From positions 41,190-105,189 of the forward strand of contig BJHL01000010.1 of NCBI GenBank assembly GCA_014192545.1: DNA of 64,000 nt. Reading direction: 5' to 3'. The position numbers were made by a program, and so were the translations under genes. Under the pieces are notes generated by a model. The model did no database searches. It saw nothing but the letters and a program-made list of their open reading frames with translations, and was not told the origin of the DNA. This document shows positions 17,814-26,692 of the stretch, in pieces. Every line of letters begins with the position of its first letter. The first letter of the stretch is position 1. This DNA comes from Phycisphaerae bacterium (lineage in GTDB: Bacteria > Planctomycetota > Phycisphaerae > Phycisphaerales > UBA1924).

Positions 17814-19910
17814 TCAGCTCAGCACTTGATACACAATCAACGCCGCGACATAGGCGATGCCGCACATCCAGATTAGTTGCAGGGCGGCCCATTTGAGGCC
17901 TGCACTCCCACCACCGGATTCTTTGGCGGTGACGGCGAGGGTGGGGAGGCATTGCATGGCGAGGACGAAGTAGACCAGCAAGCTCCAACTGACGGCGGGG
18001 GTGAAGATGGGGGTGACGCCGTCGGCGCGCGTCGCGGTGGCGATGCGTTGCATGGCGGTTTCGCTTTCGGCGTCGTCGCTGCCTGTGGTGATGACGGCCA
18101 TGGTGCTAGCGAAGACTTCGCGGGCGGCGAAGCTGGCGAGGACGCCTATGGAGAGTTGCCAGTCGTAGCCGAGTGGGGCGAAGACGGGTTGGATGGTTTT
18201 GCCGATGCGGCCTAGGAAGCTGTTGGATGTGACTTCGCGACCGTAGATTGCGTCGGCTTCGCGGCGCAGGAGCATACTGAGGTGCGATGGCTGCTCGCCG
18301 CGACCCTTCAACTCTCCGTGTAGTGGCCCGAACGTTTGGTTGCGGGCATCGAAGGCTGTGATGGTTCCGGCATCGAGTTGGTCGGCGACCTCGTGGTACT
18401 GTTGAGCCTTCGCCGGCGTGGGCAATTTGGGATAACTGCTGAGCCACCAGAGGACGATGCAAATCGCCAGGATCATGGTGCCGGCTTTTTTCGTGAACAT
18501 CAGGCCGCGGTCCCAGGTGGTCATGAGGGCGGTTTTGATGCTGGGCATTTTGTAGGTGGGAAGTTCCAAGGCCATGGCGCGGGCTTTGCCTTTGAGGATG
18601 GTCCGGCGGGCGATGAGTGCGCTGAACATGCCGGCGGCGGCACCCAGGGCGTAGCAGCCGATGAATGCAAGGGCTTGCATGGCGGGCTTGCCTGGGAAGA
18701 GCAGCGTGGTGAGCAGGACGTAGACGGGGATGCGCGCGGAGCAACTCATGAAGGGCGCGACGAGAATGGCGGCGAGGCGTTCTTTGGTGTCGGGGATTGC
18801 GCGCGTGGCCATGATGCCGGGCAGGGCGCAGGCGTGGCTGCTGAGAAGCGGGACGAAGGCGTAGCCGCTGAGGCCGAAGGGGCGCATGAAACGATCAACC
18901 AGGAATGCGGCGCGGGCGAAGTAGCCGGTGTCTTCGAGCAGGCTGATGAGGAAGAAGAGGAGCATGATTTGCGGCAGGAAGACGAGGGTGCTGCCTACGC
19001 CCGCGATGACGCCGCTGGTGATGAAATCGGTGAGGATGCCGGGCGGGAGTTTGGCTTGGAGCCAGGTGGTGAGTGAGCCGAAGATGGTCTCGATGAGGCC
19101 CATGGGGATGGCGGCGAGGCTGAAGATGCTGTAGAACAAGCCGAACATGACGGCGGCGAAGAAGGCAAGGCCCAGCACGGGATGCGTGAGGACACGGTCG
19201 ATGCGATCGGTGCGCTGGCTGGCTTTGGCGGCTTGGGTTGTGTCGCGCTTGCCGGCGTGGGCGCGCGTGCGGGCCATGGCGGCGACGAAGGTTTGGCTGG
19301 CCCAGGCTTCGACGCCTTCTTGCGTGTTGGGGGGCGTGCGATTGTTGAGAGGGACGTGGCTCTTTTGTTTGCAGAGATCATCGAGGCCTTCACCGGTTCG
19401 TCCACTGACAGCGACGACGGGACAGCCGAGTTCTTGGGCGAGCTGGGCGGGATCGACGGCGACGCCGCGTTTGCGCGCGAGGTCGATCATGTTGAGGGCG
19501 ATGATGGTGGGAAGCCTGCGGCGGAGGACTTCGCCCACGAGGACGAGGTTGCGTTCGAGGTTGGTGGCATCGACGACGACGCAGACGGTGTCAGGCGCGG
19601 CTTGGATCATTCCGGGCGCGGCGAGCGAGCCGGCGAGGACGCGGCGGGCGATTTCGGATTCGCTCAGGTCGAGCTCGAGGGAATAGATGCCCGGGAGGTC
19701 GATGAGATCGATTGATTGGGAGGTGTGGCGCAGGCGGCCGACGCGAGCTTCTTGGGTGGTGCCTGGGAAGTTGCCGGTTTTGTGGCGCAGGCCGCAGAGA
19801 GCGTTGAAGAGCGTGGTTTTGCCGGTGTTGGGATTACCGACGAGGGCGACGCGCGTGGGGATTTGCGGAGCGGCGGGCGGGTGCTCAGGTTCGTGCGTGG
19901 CCGTGGTCAT
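17814..19910 (-). CDS. feoB: Ferrous iron transporter FeoB
   Basis: FeoB imports Fe(II) across the inner membrane. The N-terminal G domain has G1 GNPNTGKT (residues 25-32), the family switch HKTGNFPGTT, G3 DLPGIYSL and G4 NMID. A GDI-like helical region follows, then two gate domains with their Cys/Arg-containing core helices (SCSARIPVYVLL near 390 and SFAAREVFASTMAV near 600) and roughly ten membrane segments. The 698-residue length is normal for the family. FeoA is encoded 24 bases upstream on the same strand, so the two are co-transcribed. No Fur box or FeoC was recognised. Confidence 0.97.
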   Translation of the reverse strand: MTTATHEPEHPPAAPQIPTRVALVGNPNTGKTTLFNALCGLRHKTGNFPGTTQEARVGRLRHTSQSIDLIDLPGIYSLELDLSESEIARRVLAGSLAAPGMIQAAPDTVCVVVDATNLERNLVLVGEVLRRRLPTIIALNMIDLARKRGVAVDPAQLAQELGCPVVAVSGRTGEGLDDLCKQKSHVPLNNRTPPNTQEGVEAWASQTFVAAMARTRAHAGKRDTTQAAKASQRTDRIDRVLTHPVLGLAFFAAVMFGLFYSIFSLAAIPMGLIETIFGSLTTWLQAKLPPGILTDFITSGVIAGVGSTLVFLPQIMLLFFLISLLEDTGYFARAAFLVDRFMRPFGLSGYAFVPLLSSHACALPGIMATRAIPDTKERLAAILVAPFMSCSARIPVYVLLTTLLFPGKPAMQALAFIGCYALGAAAGMFSALIARRTILKGKARAMALELPTYKMPSIKTALMTTWDRGLMFTKKAGTMILAICIVLWWLSSYPKLPTPAKAQQYHEVADQLDAGTITAFDARNQTFGPLHGELKGRGEQPSHLSMLLRREADAIYGREVTSNSFLGRIGKTIQPVFAPLGYDWQLSIGVLASFAAREVFASTMAVITTGSDDAESETAMQRIATATRADGVTPIFTPAVSWSLLVYFVLAMQCLPTLAVTAKESGGGSAGLKWAALQLIWMCGIAYVAALIVYQVLS

Positions 19911-19934
19911 GATGTTGGCAATGGGCGAGATGAG

Positions 19935-20300
19935 TTAGCGAGGCAGTTCGACCATGACGTGCTGGGCGAGTTCGCGCGAGAGGCCGATGCGGCAGGAGCA
20001 ACTGCCGGCGAGGGAGGCGTCATCTTGGCAGCAGGCGCTGTCGTCGGAGGCTCCGCTGAGAACTTCAACGATGCAGGGCTGGCCGGCGCGGCAGACGCGA
20101 ACGTGGGCCGAGGGGCGAAGGCCCAGAGCGCGGACGTAGGCGGCGTCATCGGTGGGCATGGAAGTCATGGCGGCGCAGACGACGGCGGTTTGGCCTTCGC
20201 GCAGGGAGGTCAGGGCGACGCTTTTTTGTTGGCAGTGGCCGGGGGGGCAGTCGCAGTTGGTGTGGTTGGGGGTGGCAGCGTTGTTGGAGTTGTTGGACAA
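19935..20300 (-). CDS. feoA: FeoA-like protein with Cys-rich N-terminus and loop
   Basis: FeoA is a small SH3-like cytoplasmic partner of FeoB. The core is visible from about residue 32: LTSLREGQTAVVCA, VRALGLRPSAHVRVCRAGQP and a final ELAQHVMVELP. The start is a TTG at 20300 with GGAGG eight bases upstream; no ATG fits. Two features are unusual: an N-terminal extension with C-D-C-P-P-G-H-C, and a loop with the cysteines of SACCQDD and GSCSC where plain FeoA has a short turn. Together they give about ten cysteines in 121 residues, which suggests metal or Fe-S binding. An upstream reading frame continues on this strand to 20948 but runs antisense to the DUF58 gene and is not used. Confidence 0.87.
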   Translation of the reverse strand: MSNNSNNAATPNHTNCDCPPGHCQQKSVALTSLREGQTAVVCAAMTSMPTDDAAYVRALGLRPSAHVRVCRAGQPCIVEVLSGASDDSACCQDDASLAGSCSCRIGLSRELAQHVMVELPR

Positions 20301-20581
20301 AGGGGGGGCCTCCGAGGGGGATGAGGAGGAGAGGCGGGGGATTGTAGACAAGCGTATCCGTTGAAGGGTTGTGGGAATTGGACTTGGTGGTACTTGCGAC
20401 TGAGTCGCAATAACGATAGCGGGGTGGAGGCGGCGAGCAACAATTGTTTTGGAATTTTGAAGAATTCGGATCGCGGCGAATGAAGCCAGCCCCCACTGTC
20501 CCCCACTGCTTGCCGAACAATTCTCGGGCGTCTTGGGGAGTTGGACGAACTGCGGCGGGGGCGCATCCGATAGGATTGGGC

Positions 20582-21586
20582 ATGACTCAGGCCAATTCGG
20601 TTCGGCTGCCGGAGCAAGACGCGCAGCTTTATTTGCACCCACAGACGCTGGCGAGGCTGGGGAGTTTTGAGCTGCGGGCGAAGATGATTGTTGAGGGGTT
20701 TTCGTCGGGGTCGCATGCCAGCCCGTATCAGGGGTTGTCGGTGGAGTTCGCGCAGCATCGGCCTTATGTGGCGGGTGATGATTTGCGGCACTTGGACTGG
20801 AAGGTGTACGGACGGACGGATCGGCTGTACTTGAAGCAGCACCAGCAAGAGACGACGCTGGACTTGCAGATATTGGTGGACAGTTCGGGGTCGATGAGCT
20901 TTGGCAGCCGGACCTTTGCCGATGCGAGTGGCGCGGGGCGCGATACATCTATTGATGGGCGGATGAACTGGAGCAAGTTTGACCATGCGACCGCGCTGGC
21001 GGCGGCGCTGGCGTACATCACGCTGCGGCAAGGCGACCGCGTGGGTGTGGTGGTGCATGCGGATGAAGTTCGCGGGCAGGTGAAGCGGTCGAGCAGTCAG
21101 GGGACGTGGCGGCAGATTGTGGGCGTGCTGAGTACGCATCCGGTGGAGGCGAGTAATCGCAACCGCAAGGGGGACTTGAAGCGGGTGATTGATCAGGTGT
21201 TGGGGAAGACGACCAATCGGTGTTTGGTTGCGCTGATTACGGATGCGTTTTATGAGATTGAAGATGTGCGTGATGCGCTGGCGCGGCTGAAGTTCGCCGG
21301 GCACGATGTGATGATCTTTCAGGTGCTCGATAAAGCAGAAGAAGAGTTTGCGTTTGATGACGCGGCGCCGTTTGAAGGGTTGGAAGGTGAAGCAACGCTG
21401 CGGATTGATCCGCGTGCGCTGCGGAAGGCGTATATCGAGGCGATGCGGGCGCACAATGCCGAGCTTGACCGGATTTCACGCGGGCTGGGATTTGACTATC
21501 ACAAGGTGAGTACGCATGAGTTTTTGGGGCCGACGTTGGCGGCGTTTATTGCGAAACGCAACGCGATGATCAGAGGAGGTAAGTGA
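20582..21586 (+). CDS. DUF58 domain protein
   Basis: DUF58 proteins usually accompany a MoxR AAA ATPase and VWA proteins. The ATG at 20582 follows TAGGATTGGG and gives 334 residues. The DUF58 signature is clear: GSHASPYQGLSVEFAQHRPY, then DLRHLDWKVYGRTDRLYLKQ, and a VWA-like segment with LQILVDSSGSMSFGS and the MIDAS-like D-x-S-x-S. The gene is likely first in the large operon running to about 33.9 kb. MoxR itself is not found upstream; feoA diverges from it instead. The segment 20301-20581 is a divergent promoter region. Confidence 0.9.
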   Translation: MTQANSVRLPEQDAQLYLHPQTLARLGSFELRAKMIVEGFSSGSHASPYQGLSVEFAQHRPYVAGDDLRHLDWKVYGRTDRLYLKQHQQETTLDLQILVDSSGSMSFGSRTFADASGAGRDTSIDGRMNWSKFDHATALAAALAYITLRQGDRVGVVVHADEVRGQVKRSSSQGTWRQIVGVLSTHPVEASNRNRKGDLKRVIDQVLGKTTNRCLVALITDAFYEIEDVRDALARLKFAGHDVMIFQVLDKAEEEFAFDDAAPFEGLEGEATLRIDPRALRKAYIEAMRAHNAELDRISRGLGFDYHKVSTHEFLGPTLAAFIAKRNAMIRGGK

Positions 21587-21594
21587 GGAAGAGA

Positions 21595-21622
21595 GTGCCT
21601 GAGTGCGAAGTGCCTGAGTGCG
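21595..21622 (+). repeat. Two 13-bp direct repeats just after the DUF58 stop
   Basis: GTGCCTGAGTGCG occurs at 21595-21607 and again at 21610-21622, starting eight bases after the TGA at 21584-21586. The subunit TGAGTGCG also forms the array at the 3' end of the membrane-protein gene at 49.46 kb. Confidence 0.8.
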
Positions 21623-21714
21623 GGGTGGGATTCAAGGCGCGTCGTGGTCACGGGTTGGGTGTGGTTGCGTAGATAGGTTCTCGCATTCATTGATGGCTGG
21701 GTAGTTGATCATCT

Positions 21715-24117
21715 ATGAGCTTTCTGAATCCCATTCTCCTTGCGGTTGGACTCGCGTGCGTGGCGGCGCCGATCATCATACATATTTTGATGCGGCGGAA
21801 GCGGCAGCCGATTGCTTGGGGGGCGATGCAGTTTTTGTTGCAGGCGTATCAGCAGCAGCGAAGGCGGTTGCGGCTGGAGCAGGTGCTGCTGTTGGCGGCG
21901 AGGTGTTTGATCATTGCATTGCTCGCGCTTGCGCTGGGTAAGCCGGTGATTGGGGCGATTCGCGAAGGGTTTGCTTCGCCATCTCGCACGTTGTATGTGG
22001 TGTTGGATAACGGTTTGACGCAGCAGATTGCGGTGCCTGGCGCGGCAGTTAGTGCGACTGGCGATGCGAGCAGTTCGTTTGCGATGGCCAAGGCGCGGGC
22101 GATTGAAGCGATCAATCAACTTGATATGCAGCGCGGGGATCAGGCGGGGTTGATTGTTGCGGCGGGGCCTGCGCAGGGGCTTGTGATTCCGGCGGCGAGT
22201 GATTTAGCGCAGGTGCGGCGCGTGCTGGAGCAGGTTGAAGCGACAGACAGTGCGACGGACTTGCCAGCGGCGATGGAAGTTGCTCGCGCGGCGATTGCGA
22301 GTGAGCGCACGCAAGGAGATGGCGGCGGGACGGATGCGATTGTTTATGTTGCGAGTGATCTGCGCGTGGGCAGTGCGAACTTGAGCAAGCCTTTGCCTGC
22401 GCTGGCGACGGACCCGCGGGCTGAGCCGGTGAGGATCATCGCGATGGCGCCTGCGAGCAGCGGGATTGACAATGTGAGTGTGCGCGCGGTTTCGCCGCTA
22501 AGGCCCTTGGTGCTGGCGAGCAAAGATGGCGGCGGACCTGATGCGGGACTGATTGCGGTGCGGGTGGATTTGGCGAGGGCGGGGCCTAGCGTGAATTCGC
22601 CTAGCATTTCGCAGGTTTCGGTCTGGGCGGCGGCGGCGGGGGCGATTGCGAGTGCATCGCCCAGCGAGAGTGCGCAGCGCGTGAGTGTGAACTGGACCAG
22701 TGGGCAAACGACGGCGAGCGTGACGGTGAGTTTGGCGATGCCGGCGGCGCCGAGCGGTGATGTGTTGCTGGTTGCAAGGTGTGATGCAGATGCGATTGCG
22801 GGCGACAACATTGCGGCGGCGCCGATTACGCTGCGCGCGGGTGTGAATGTGGTGGTGGTGGGAACGTTGTCGGCGGCGGGGAACAAGATTGATAGTTTTT
22901 CGCCCGCGGACTGGTTTACGTTGGCATTGGCACCGGCGCAGGCGCAGGCGTGGCAGCGGCTGAGTGGTGAACTGCGCGTGAGCAACGTGGAATCGCGCGA
23001 ACTGCTTGGCGTGGCGGCAGAGCAACTGCCGGTGAGTGTGCGCGAGGCGGATGTGATCATTGTGACGCAGCCGCATGAGTTGGATGATGGGGCGTGGCGG
23101 GCGCTGCGGGCGGCGAGCAATCGCGGTGTGATGCTGATGGTTACTCCCAGTGATGGCGAGCAGACACAGTTGTGGGCGGACAACTTGACGGAGACGCTAG
23201 GGACTGGCTGGAAGCTGTCGCGCGAGGCAAGCGTGGTTGGCGCGAGCGGTGACGGGGGCGGGGCGGCGATTGCGGGGACGACCAGCGCGAGCGCGAATGA
23301 TGATTTGCTGGGGATTTTGCGGCCTGAATTGCCGGATTTGCTGAGGCCTGTGCGCGTGCAGCGGCTGCTGAGTGTGGTTGAGGGAAGCACGGCGGGGCAG
23401 GTTTTGCTTTCGTTGGAAGATGCGAGTGGGAGCGGGTCTGCGTCACGGCCAGTGGTGATGGCGACGCGGGCGAAGTTTGAGCGTGGTCAGCAAGCGGGGT
23501 GGGTGGTGGTGTGGTTGGTGCCGCCATCGCTTTCTTGGACTGATTTGCCGGCGAAGCCATTGATGGTGCCGCTGGTGCAAGAGCTGGTGAGGCAGGGTGT
23601 GGGCAAGAGTGTGCCGACGCGGGTGGGCGTGGCGGGGGTTGCGATTGCGGGGACGCGGGGCGGTGTGGAAGCGGCGAAGCAAGTGGTGTGGCGCGAGGAG
23701 GCGGCGGGGATTGATGCGCAATTGCTGGCGCTGGGGAGTGCAAATGCGACGGGTGCGAATGCGCGCGGTGTGCCGCAGGCGGCGGGGTTGTGGGCGATGC
23801 GCGACGCGGCGGGGCAACGCATTGCGACAGTTGCGGTGAATGCGGATACGAGCGCGAGTGATACGACGCCTGTTGACGCGGCGGCGGTAGAGAAATGGCT
23901 GAGCGCGACGGGGGCGAGCGTGGCGATGGTGGAAGCTGGCGCGAGCGGCGGAACGGGGAATGAGAATGCGCAGGTGTTGGGAAGTTCGCGGCAGCCGCCA
24001 CCTATTTCGCTACCGTTGCTGATTGCGGCGGCGATTGTGGCGATGCTGGAGGCGCTGATGGCGAGGTGGTTTAGTCATGCGACGGTTGAGAAGGGCGCTC
24101 AAGGAGTGACGACATGA
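21715..24117 (+). CDS. BatA-type N-terminal domain protein, large
   Basis: The first 80 residues match the BatA/aerotolerance N-terminal module: a membrane segment (PILLAVGLACVAAPIIIHIL), the basic MRRKRQPIAWGAMQFL stretch, a QQRRRLRLEQVLLLAARC segment and a second membrane helix. A VWA-like domain follows (TLYVVLDNGLTQQI near 90), then a long Ala/Ser/Val-rich part with beta-type segments and a final membrane helix near 765 (ISLPLLIAAAIVAMLEALMA). The length, 800 residues, fits planctomycete family members. The MIDAS serine pair is not intact (DNGLT), so metal-dependent ligand binding is doubtful. Its stop overlaps the next start by four bases (ATGA). Confidence 0.83.
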   Translation: MSFLNPILLAVGLACVAAPIIIHILMRRKRQPIAWGAMQFLLQAYQQQRRRLRLEQVLLLAARCLIIALLALALGKPVIGAIREGFASPSRTLYVVLDNGLTQQIAVPGAAVSATGDASSSFAMAKARAIEAINQLDMQRGDQAGLIVAAGPAQGLVIPAASDLAQVRRVLEQVEATDSATDLPAAMEVARAAIASERTQGDGGGTDAIVYVASDLRVGSANLSKPLPALATDPRAEPVRIIAMAPASSGIDNVSVRAVSPLRPLVLASKDGGGPDAGLIAVRVDLARAGPSVNSPSISQVSVWAAAAGAIASASPSESAQRVSVNWTSGQTTASVTVSLAMPAAPSGDVLLVARCDADAIAGDNIAAAPITLRAGVNVVVVGTLSAAGNKIDSFSPADWFTLALAPAQAQAWQRLSGELRVSNVESRELLGVAAEQLPVSVREADVIIVTQPHELDDGAWRALRAASNRGVMLMVTPSDGEQTQLWADNLTETLGTGWKLSREASVVGASGDGGGAAIAGTTSASANDDLLGILRPELPDLLRPVRVQRLLSVVEGSTAGQVLLSLEDASGSGSASRPVVMATRAKFERGQQAGWVVVWLVPPSLSWTDLPAKPLMVPLVQELVRQGVGKSVPTRVGVAGVAIAGTRGGVEAAKQVVWREEAAGIDAQLLALGSANATGANARGVPQAAGLWAMRDAAGQRIATVAVNADTSASDTTPVDAAAVEKWLSATGASVAMVEAGASGGTGNENAQVLGSSRQPPPISLPLLIAAAIVAMLEALMARWFSHATVEKGAQGVTT

Positions 24118-26504
24118 GCGGCGTTTTCAATTGGTTGTTTGGCACGCGCACGCTGGGGTTTGGTGATGCGGGCGTGGAGTTACAATTTGCGAGGCAGTGG
24201 CCTTTGTGGGCGTGGGTGCTGATTGCGCTGGCGGCGGCGGTGTTTGCGGGGCTGACGTATGTGCGGCTGAAGGGGAATGTGCGAGCGCGAACTGCGCTGG
24301 CGGTGCTGCGGACGCTTGCGCTGCTGGCGCTGGTGGCGATGATTGCGGGGCCGCAGCTAGTCAAGCAGAATGAACGCGTGGAGCAGGACTGGGTGGTGGT
24401 GATGGCGGATCGCAGTGCGTCGATGACGATTGCGGATGTACAGCCGGGTGCGAGCGGGGTGCGAGAGACGCGCGAGAGTCAGTTGCGCGAGGCGCTCACG
24501 AAGGGTGCGCCGATGTTGACGCAACTGCGGAGCGAGCGCAATGTGCTAGCGCTGGGGTTTGATGCGTCGACGTTTGATTTGGGGTGGAATGACAATGCGG
24601 TGAGCAAGGGTGAGCCGGCGTTTGCGCTTGCCGAGCCGGCGGGACAGCGGACGGCGCTGGGGACGAGCTTGGACGCGGCGCTGCGGCGCGTGGCGGCGAA
24701 GCCAGTGGCGGGGCTGGTGTTGATGACTGATGGGCGATCGTTTGATGCGCCATCGCGGGCTCTTGTGCAGCAGTTGCAGGAGCGACAGATTGCGGTGTAT
24801 CCGGTTGCGCTGGGGAGTGTGAAGGCGATAGCGGATGTTGCGGTGTCGCGATTGGAGTCGCCGACGAGTGCGTTTGTGGGAGACATTGTGCCGGTGAGTG
24901 TGGATGTGGATGTGGCGGGCGCGAGCAGCGGCAATGTGCCGACGGGGAAGGTGCAGTTGGTGGATGCGAGCGGGCGCGTGCTGGATGAGAAGCCGCTGCC
25001 TGGGGCGGAGAAGCCGCGCGTGACGCTCAGCAGCAAGGCGGACGCGGCGGGGGCGACGAGTTGGCGGGTGAAGCTGGTGCTGGATCAGGAAGATTTGGCG
25101 ACGGCGAACAACGAGCAGGCGGTTGCGGTGGAACTTGTGGATCGGCCGATTCGCGTGTTGTACATTGATGGATATCCGCGGTGGGAATATCGATATGTGA
25201 AAAACCTGCTGCTGCGCGAGCCGAGCGTGAAGAGCACGATGTTGCTTTTGGCCTCGGAAAAACGGTATATTCAGGAGGGGACGGATCGCATTGCGACGCT
25301 GCCTCGCACGCAGCAGGAGTGGGCGGCGTTTGATGTGGTGATTGTGGGTGATGTGCGCTCGGCCTTGTTTAGCGAAGAGCAATTGCAGAACTTGCGCTCG
25401 GTGGTTGCCGAGCGCGGCGTGGGGATTTTGTGGATTGGTGGCGAGAGCTTTACGCCTGGGTCGTGGGCAGCAACGCCTTTGGCGGACTTGGTGCCGTTTT
25501 CGTTTGGGAGTGATAGCGCGACGGGGATTTCGCGATTCAATGAGCCGGTGCTTATGAAGCCGGGTGCGGCGGCAAGCGGGTTTGGGGTTTTGCAATTGGC
25601 GGATGGTGCGGCGAATGACCAGACCTGGCCTGATGCGTTGAGCGATGCGAAGCTGGGGTGGCCCAAGTTGCAATGGGCGCAGCGCATTGAGCGCAGCCAG
25701 CTCAAGCCGGCGAGTGAAGTGATTGCGTTGGCGACGCCCACACTGGGTGATGCGAGCAAGTCGTATCCGCTGGTGATGACGATGCGATACGGGGCGGGGC
25801 GAAGTATTTATGTGGCGACGGATGAGACGTGGCGCTATCGATATGGGCGGGGCGAAGCGCTCACGGAGCGGTTTTGGGTGCCGCTGGTGCGGCTGCTTGC
25901 GCGCGGGAGTTTGGGGCGCAGTGGCAAGCCGGCGACGATTGAGGCTTCGCCCGCGACGCCTCTGGTGAATCAGCCGGTGCGGGTGACGCTACGGCTTTTG
26001 GATCAGGCGCTGATTGAGCGGCGGGCGGGTGAGGTGGAAGTAGGCGTGACGAAGAGTGGCGCGACGGGTGCGGGTGGTGGCACTGGCGCGAGCACGCGCA
26101 TTGTGTTGCGGCCTGAGTCGGCGTCGATTGAGAATGCGAGCGTGGCGACGTATACGGGGTTGTGGGTTCCGGGTGAAGCGGGGGCGTTTGCGATTGCGCC
26201 GGCGGATGCACTCTTGGCGGGGCTGGAACTGAGCGCCAGTGTGAATGTGGTGCTGCCTGAGGATGAGTTGAGAAGGCCGCAGACCGACCATGCGGCGCTG
26301 GCGGAACTTGCACAAGCGACGGGTGGGCGGGTGCTGATGGTGGATGAGTTGGGGGATTTGCCGAAGATTCTGCCGAATCGAGAGGTTCGACTTTTGGGTA
26401 CGCCTGAGGTGGAAACGCTGTGGGATAAGCCTGTTGCGTTGCTGCTTTTGCTGGTTTTGCTGAGCGGCGAATGGATTGGTCGGCGGTTGTTGCGATTGGC
26501 GTGA
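24114..26504 (+). CDS. VWA / glutamine amidotransferase-like membrane protein
   Basis: This 796-residue protein starts with two membrane helices (WPLWAWVLIALAAAVFAGLTYV and ALAVLRTLALLALVAMIAG), followed by a VWA domain beginning VVVMADRSASMTIADV, with intact D-x-S-x-S, and LVLMTDGRS. The middle has beta-sandwich character. The second half contains a class I glutamine amidotransferase-like segment (VLYIDGYPRWEYRYVKNLL, then GILWIGGESFTPGSW); the catalytic Cys is not evident, so an enzymatic role is unlikely. A last membrane helix ends the chain (LLLLVLLSGEWIGRRLL). The gene is translationally coupled to both neighbours in the DUF58/BatA-like operon. Confidence 0.82.
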   Translation: MSGVFNWLFGTRTLGFGDAGVELQFARQWPLWAWVLIALAAAVFAGLTYVRLKGNVRARTALAVLRTLALLALVAMIAGPQLVKQNERVEQDWVVVMADRSASMTIADVQPGASGVRETRESQLREALTKGAPMLTQLRSERNVLALGFDASTFDLGWNDNAVSKGEPAFALAEPAGQRTALGTSLDAALRRVAAKPVAGLVLMTDGRSFDAPSRALVQQLQERQIAVYPVALGSVKAIADVAVSRLESPTSAFVGDIVPVSVDVDVAGASSGNVPTGKVQLVDASGRVLDEKPLPGAEKPRVTLSSKADAAGATSWRVKLVLDQEDLATANNEQAVAVELVDRPIRVLYIDGYPRWEYRYVKNLLLREPSVKSTMLLLASEKRYIQEGTDRIATLPRTQQEWAAFDVVIVGDVRSALFSEEQLQNLRSVVAERGVGILWIGGESFTPGSWAATPLADLVPFSFGSDSATGISRFNEPVLMKPGAAASGFGVLQLADGAANDQTWPDALSDAKLGWPKLQWAQRIERSQLKPASEVIALATPTLGDASKSYPLVMTMRYGAGRSIYVATDETWRYRYGRGEALTERFWVPLVRLLARGSLGRSGKPATIEASPATPLVNQPVRVTLRLLDQALIERRAGEVEVGVTKSGATGAGGGTGASTRIVLRPESASIENASVATYTGLWVPGEAGAFAIAPADALLAGLELSASVNVVLPEDELRRPQTDHAALAELAQATGGRVLMVDELGDLPKILPNREVRLLGTPEVETLWDKPVALLLLLVLLSGEWIGRRLLRLA

Positions 26505-26692
26505 TTGCGAATCGATCCGGTGGCGGCGGCGAACGTATGTTGTTTGGGTAATTGCACGGGCTTTGGGGCGTATGCAGAGGGCTGCGAAACGCGAGAAGGC
26601 TGGGCAATCTGGACGGTTTGCGTTTGGCGGGGCTGCGCTTGGTTCGATAGAGCTTGGGTCGATAGAGAAGGTACATTCGGATACGTACAAAC

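Noticed and set aside
20210..21454. 414-residue minus-strand open frame
   Set aside because: Antisense to the DUF58 gene; composition is Arg/Pro/His-rich and shows no domain.
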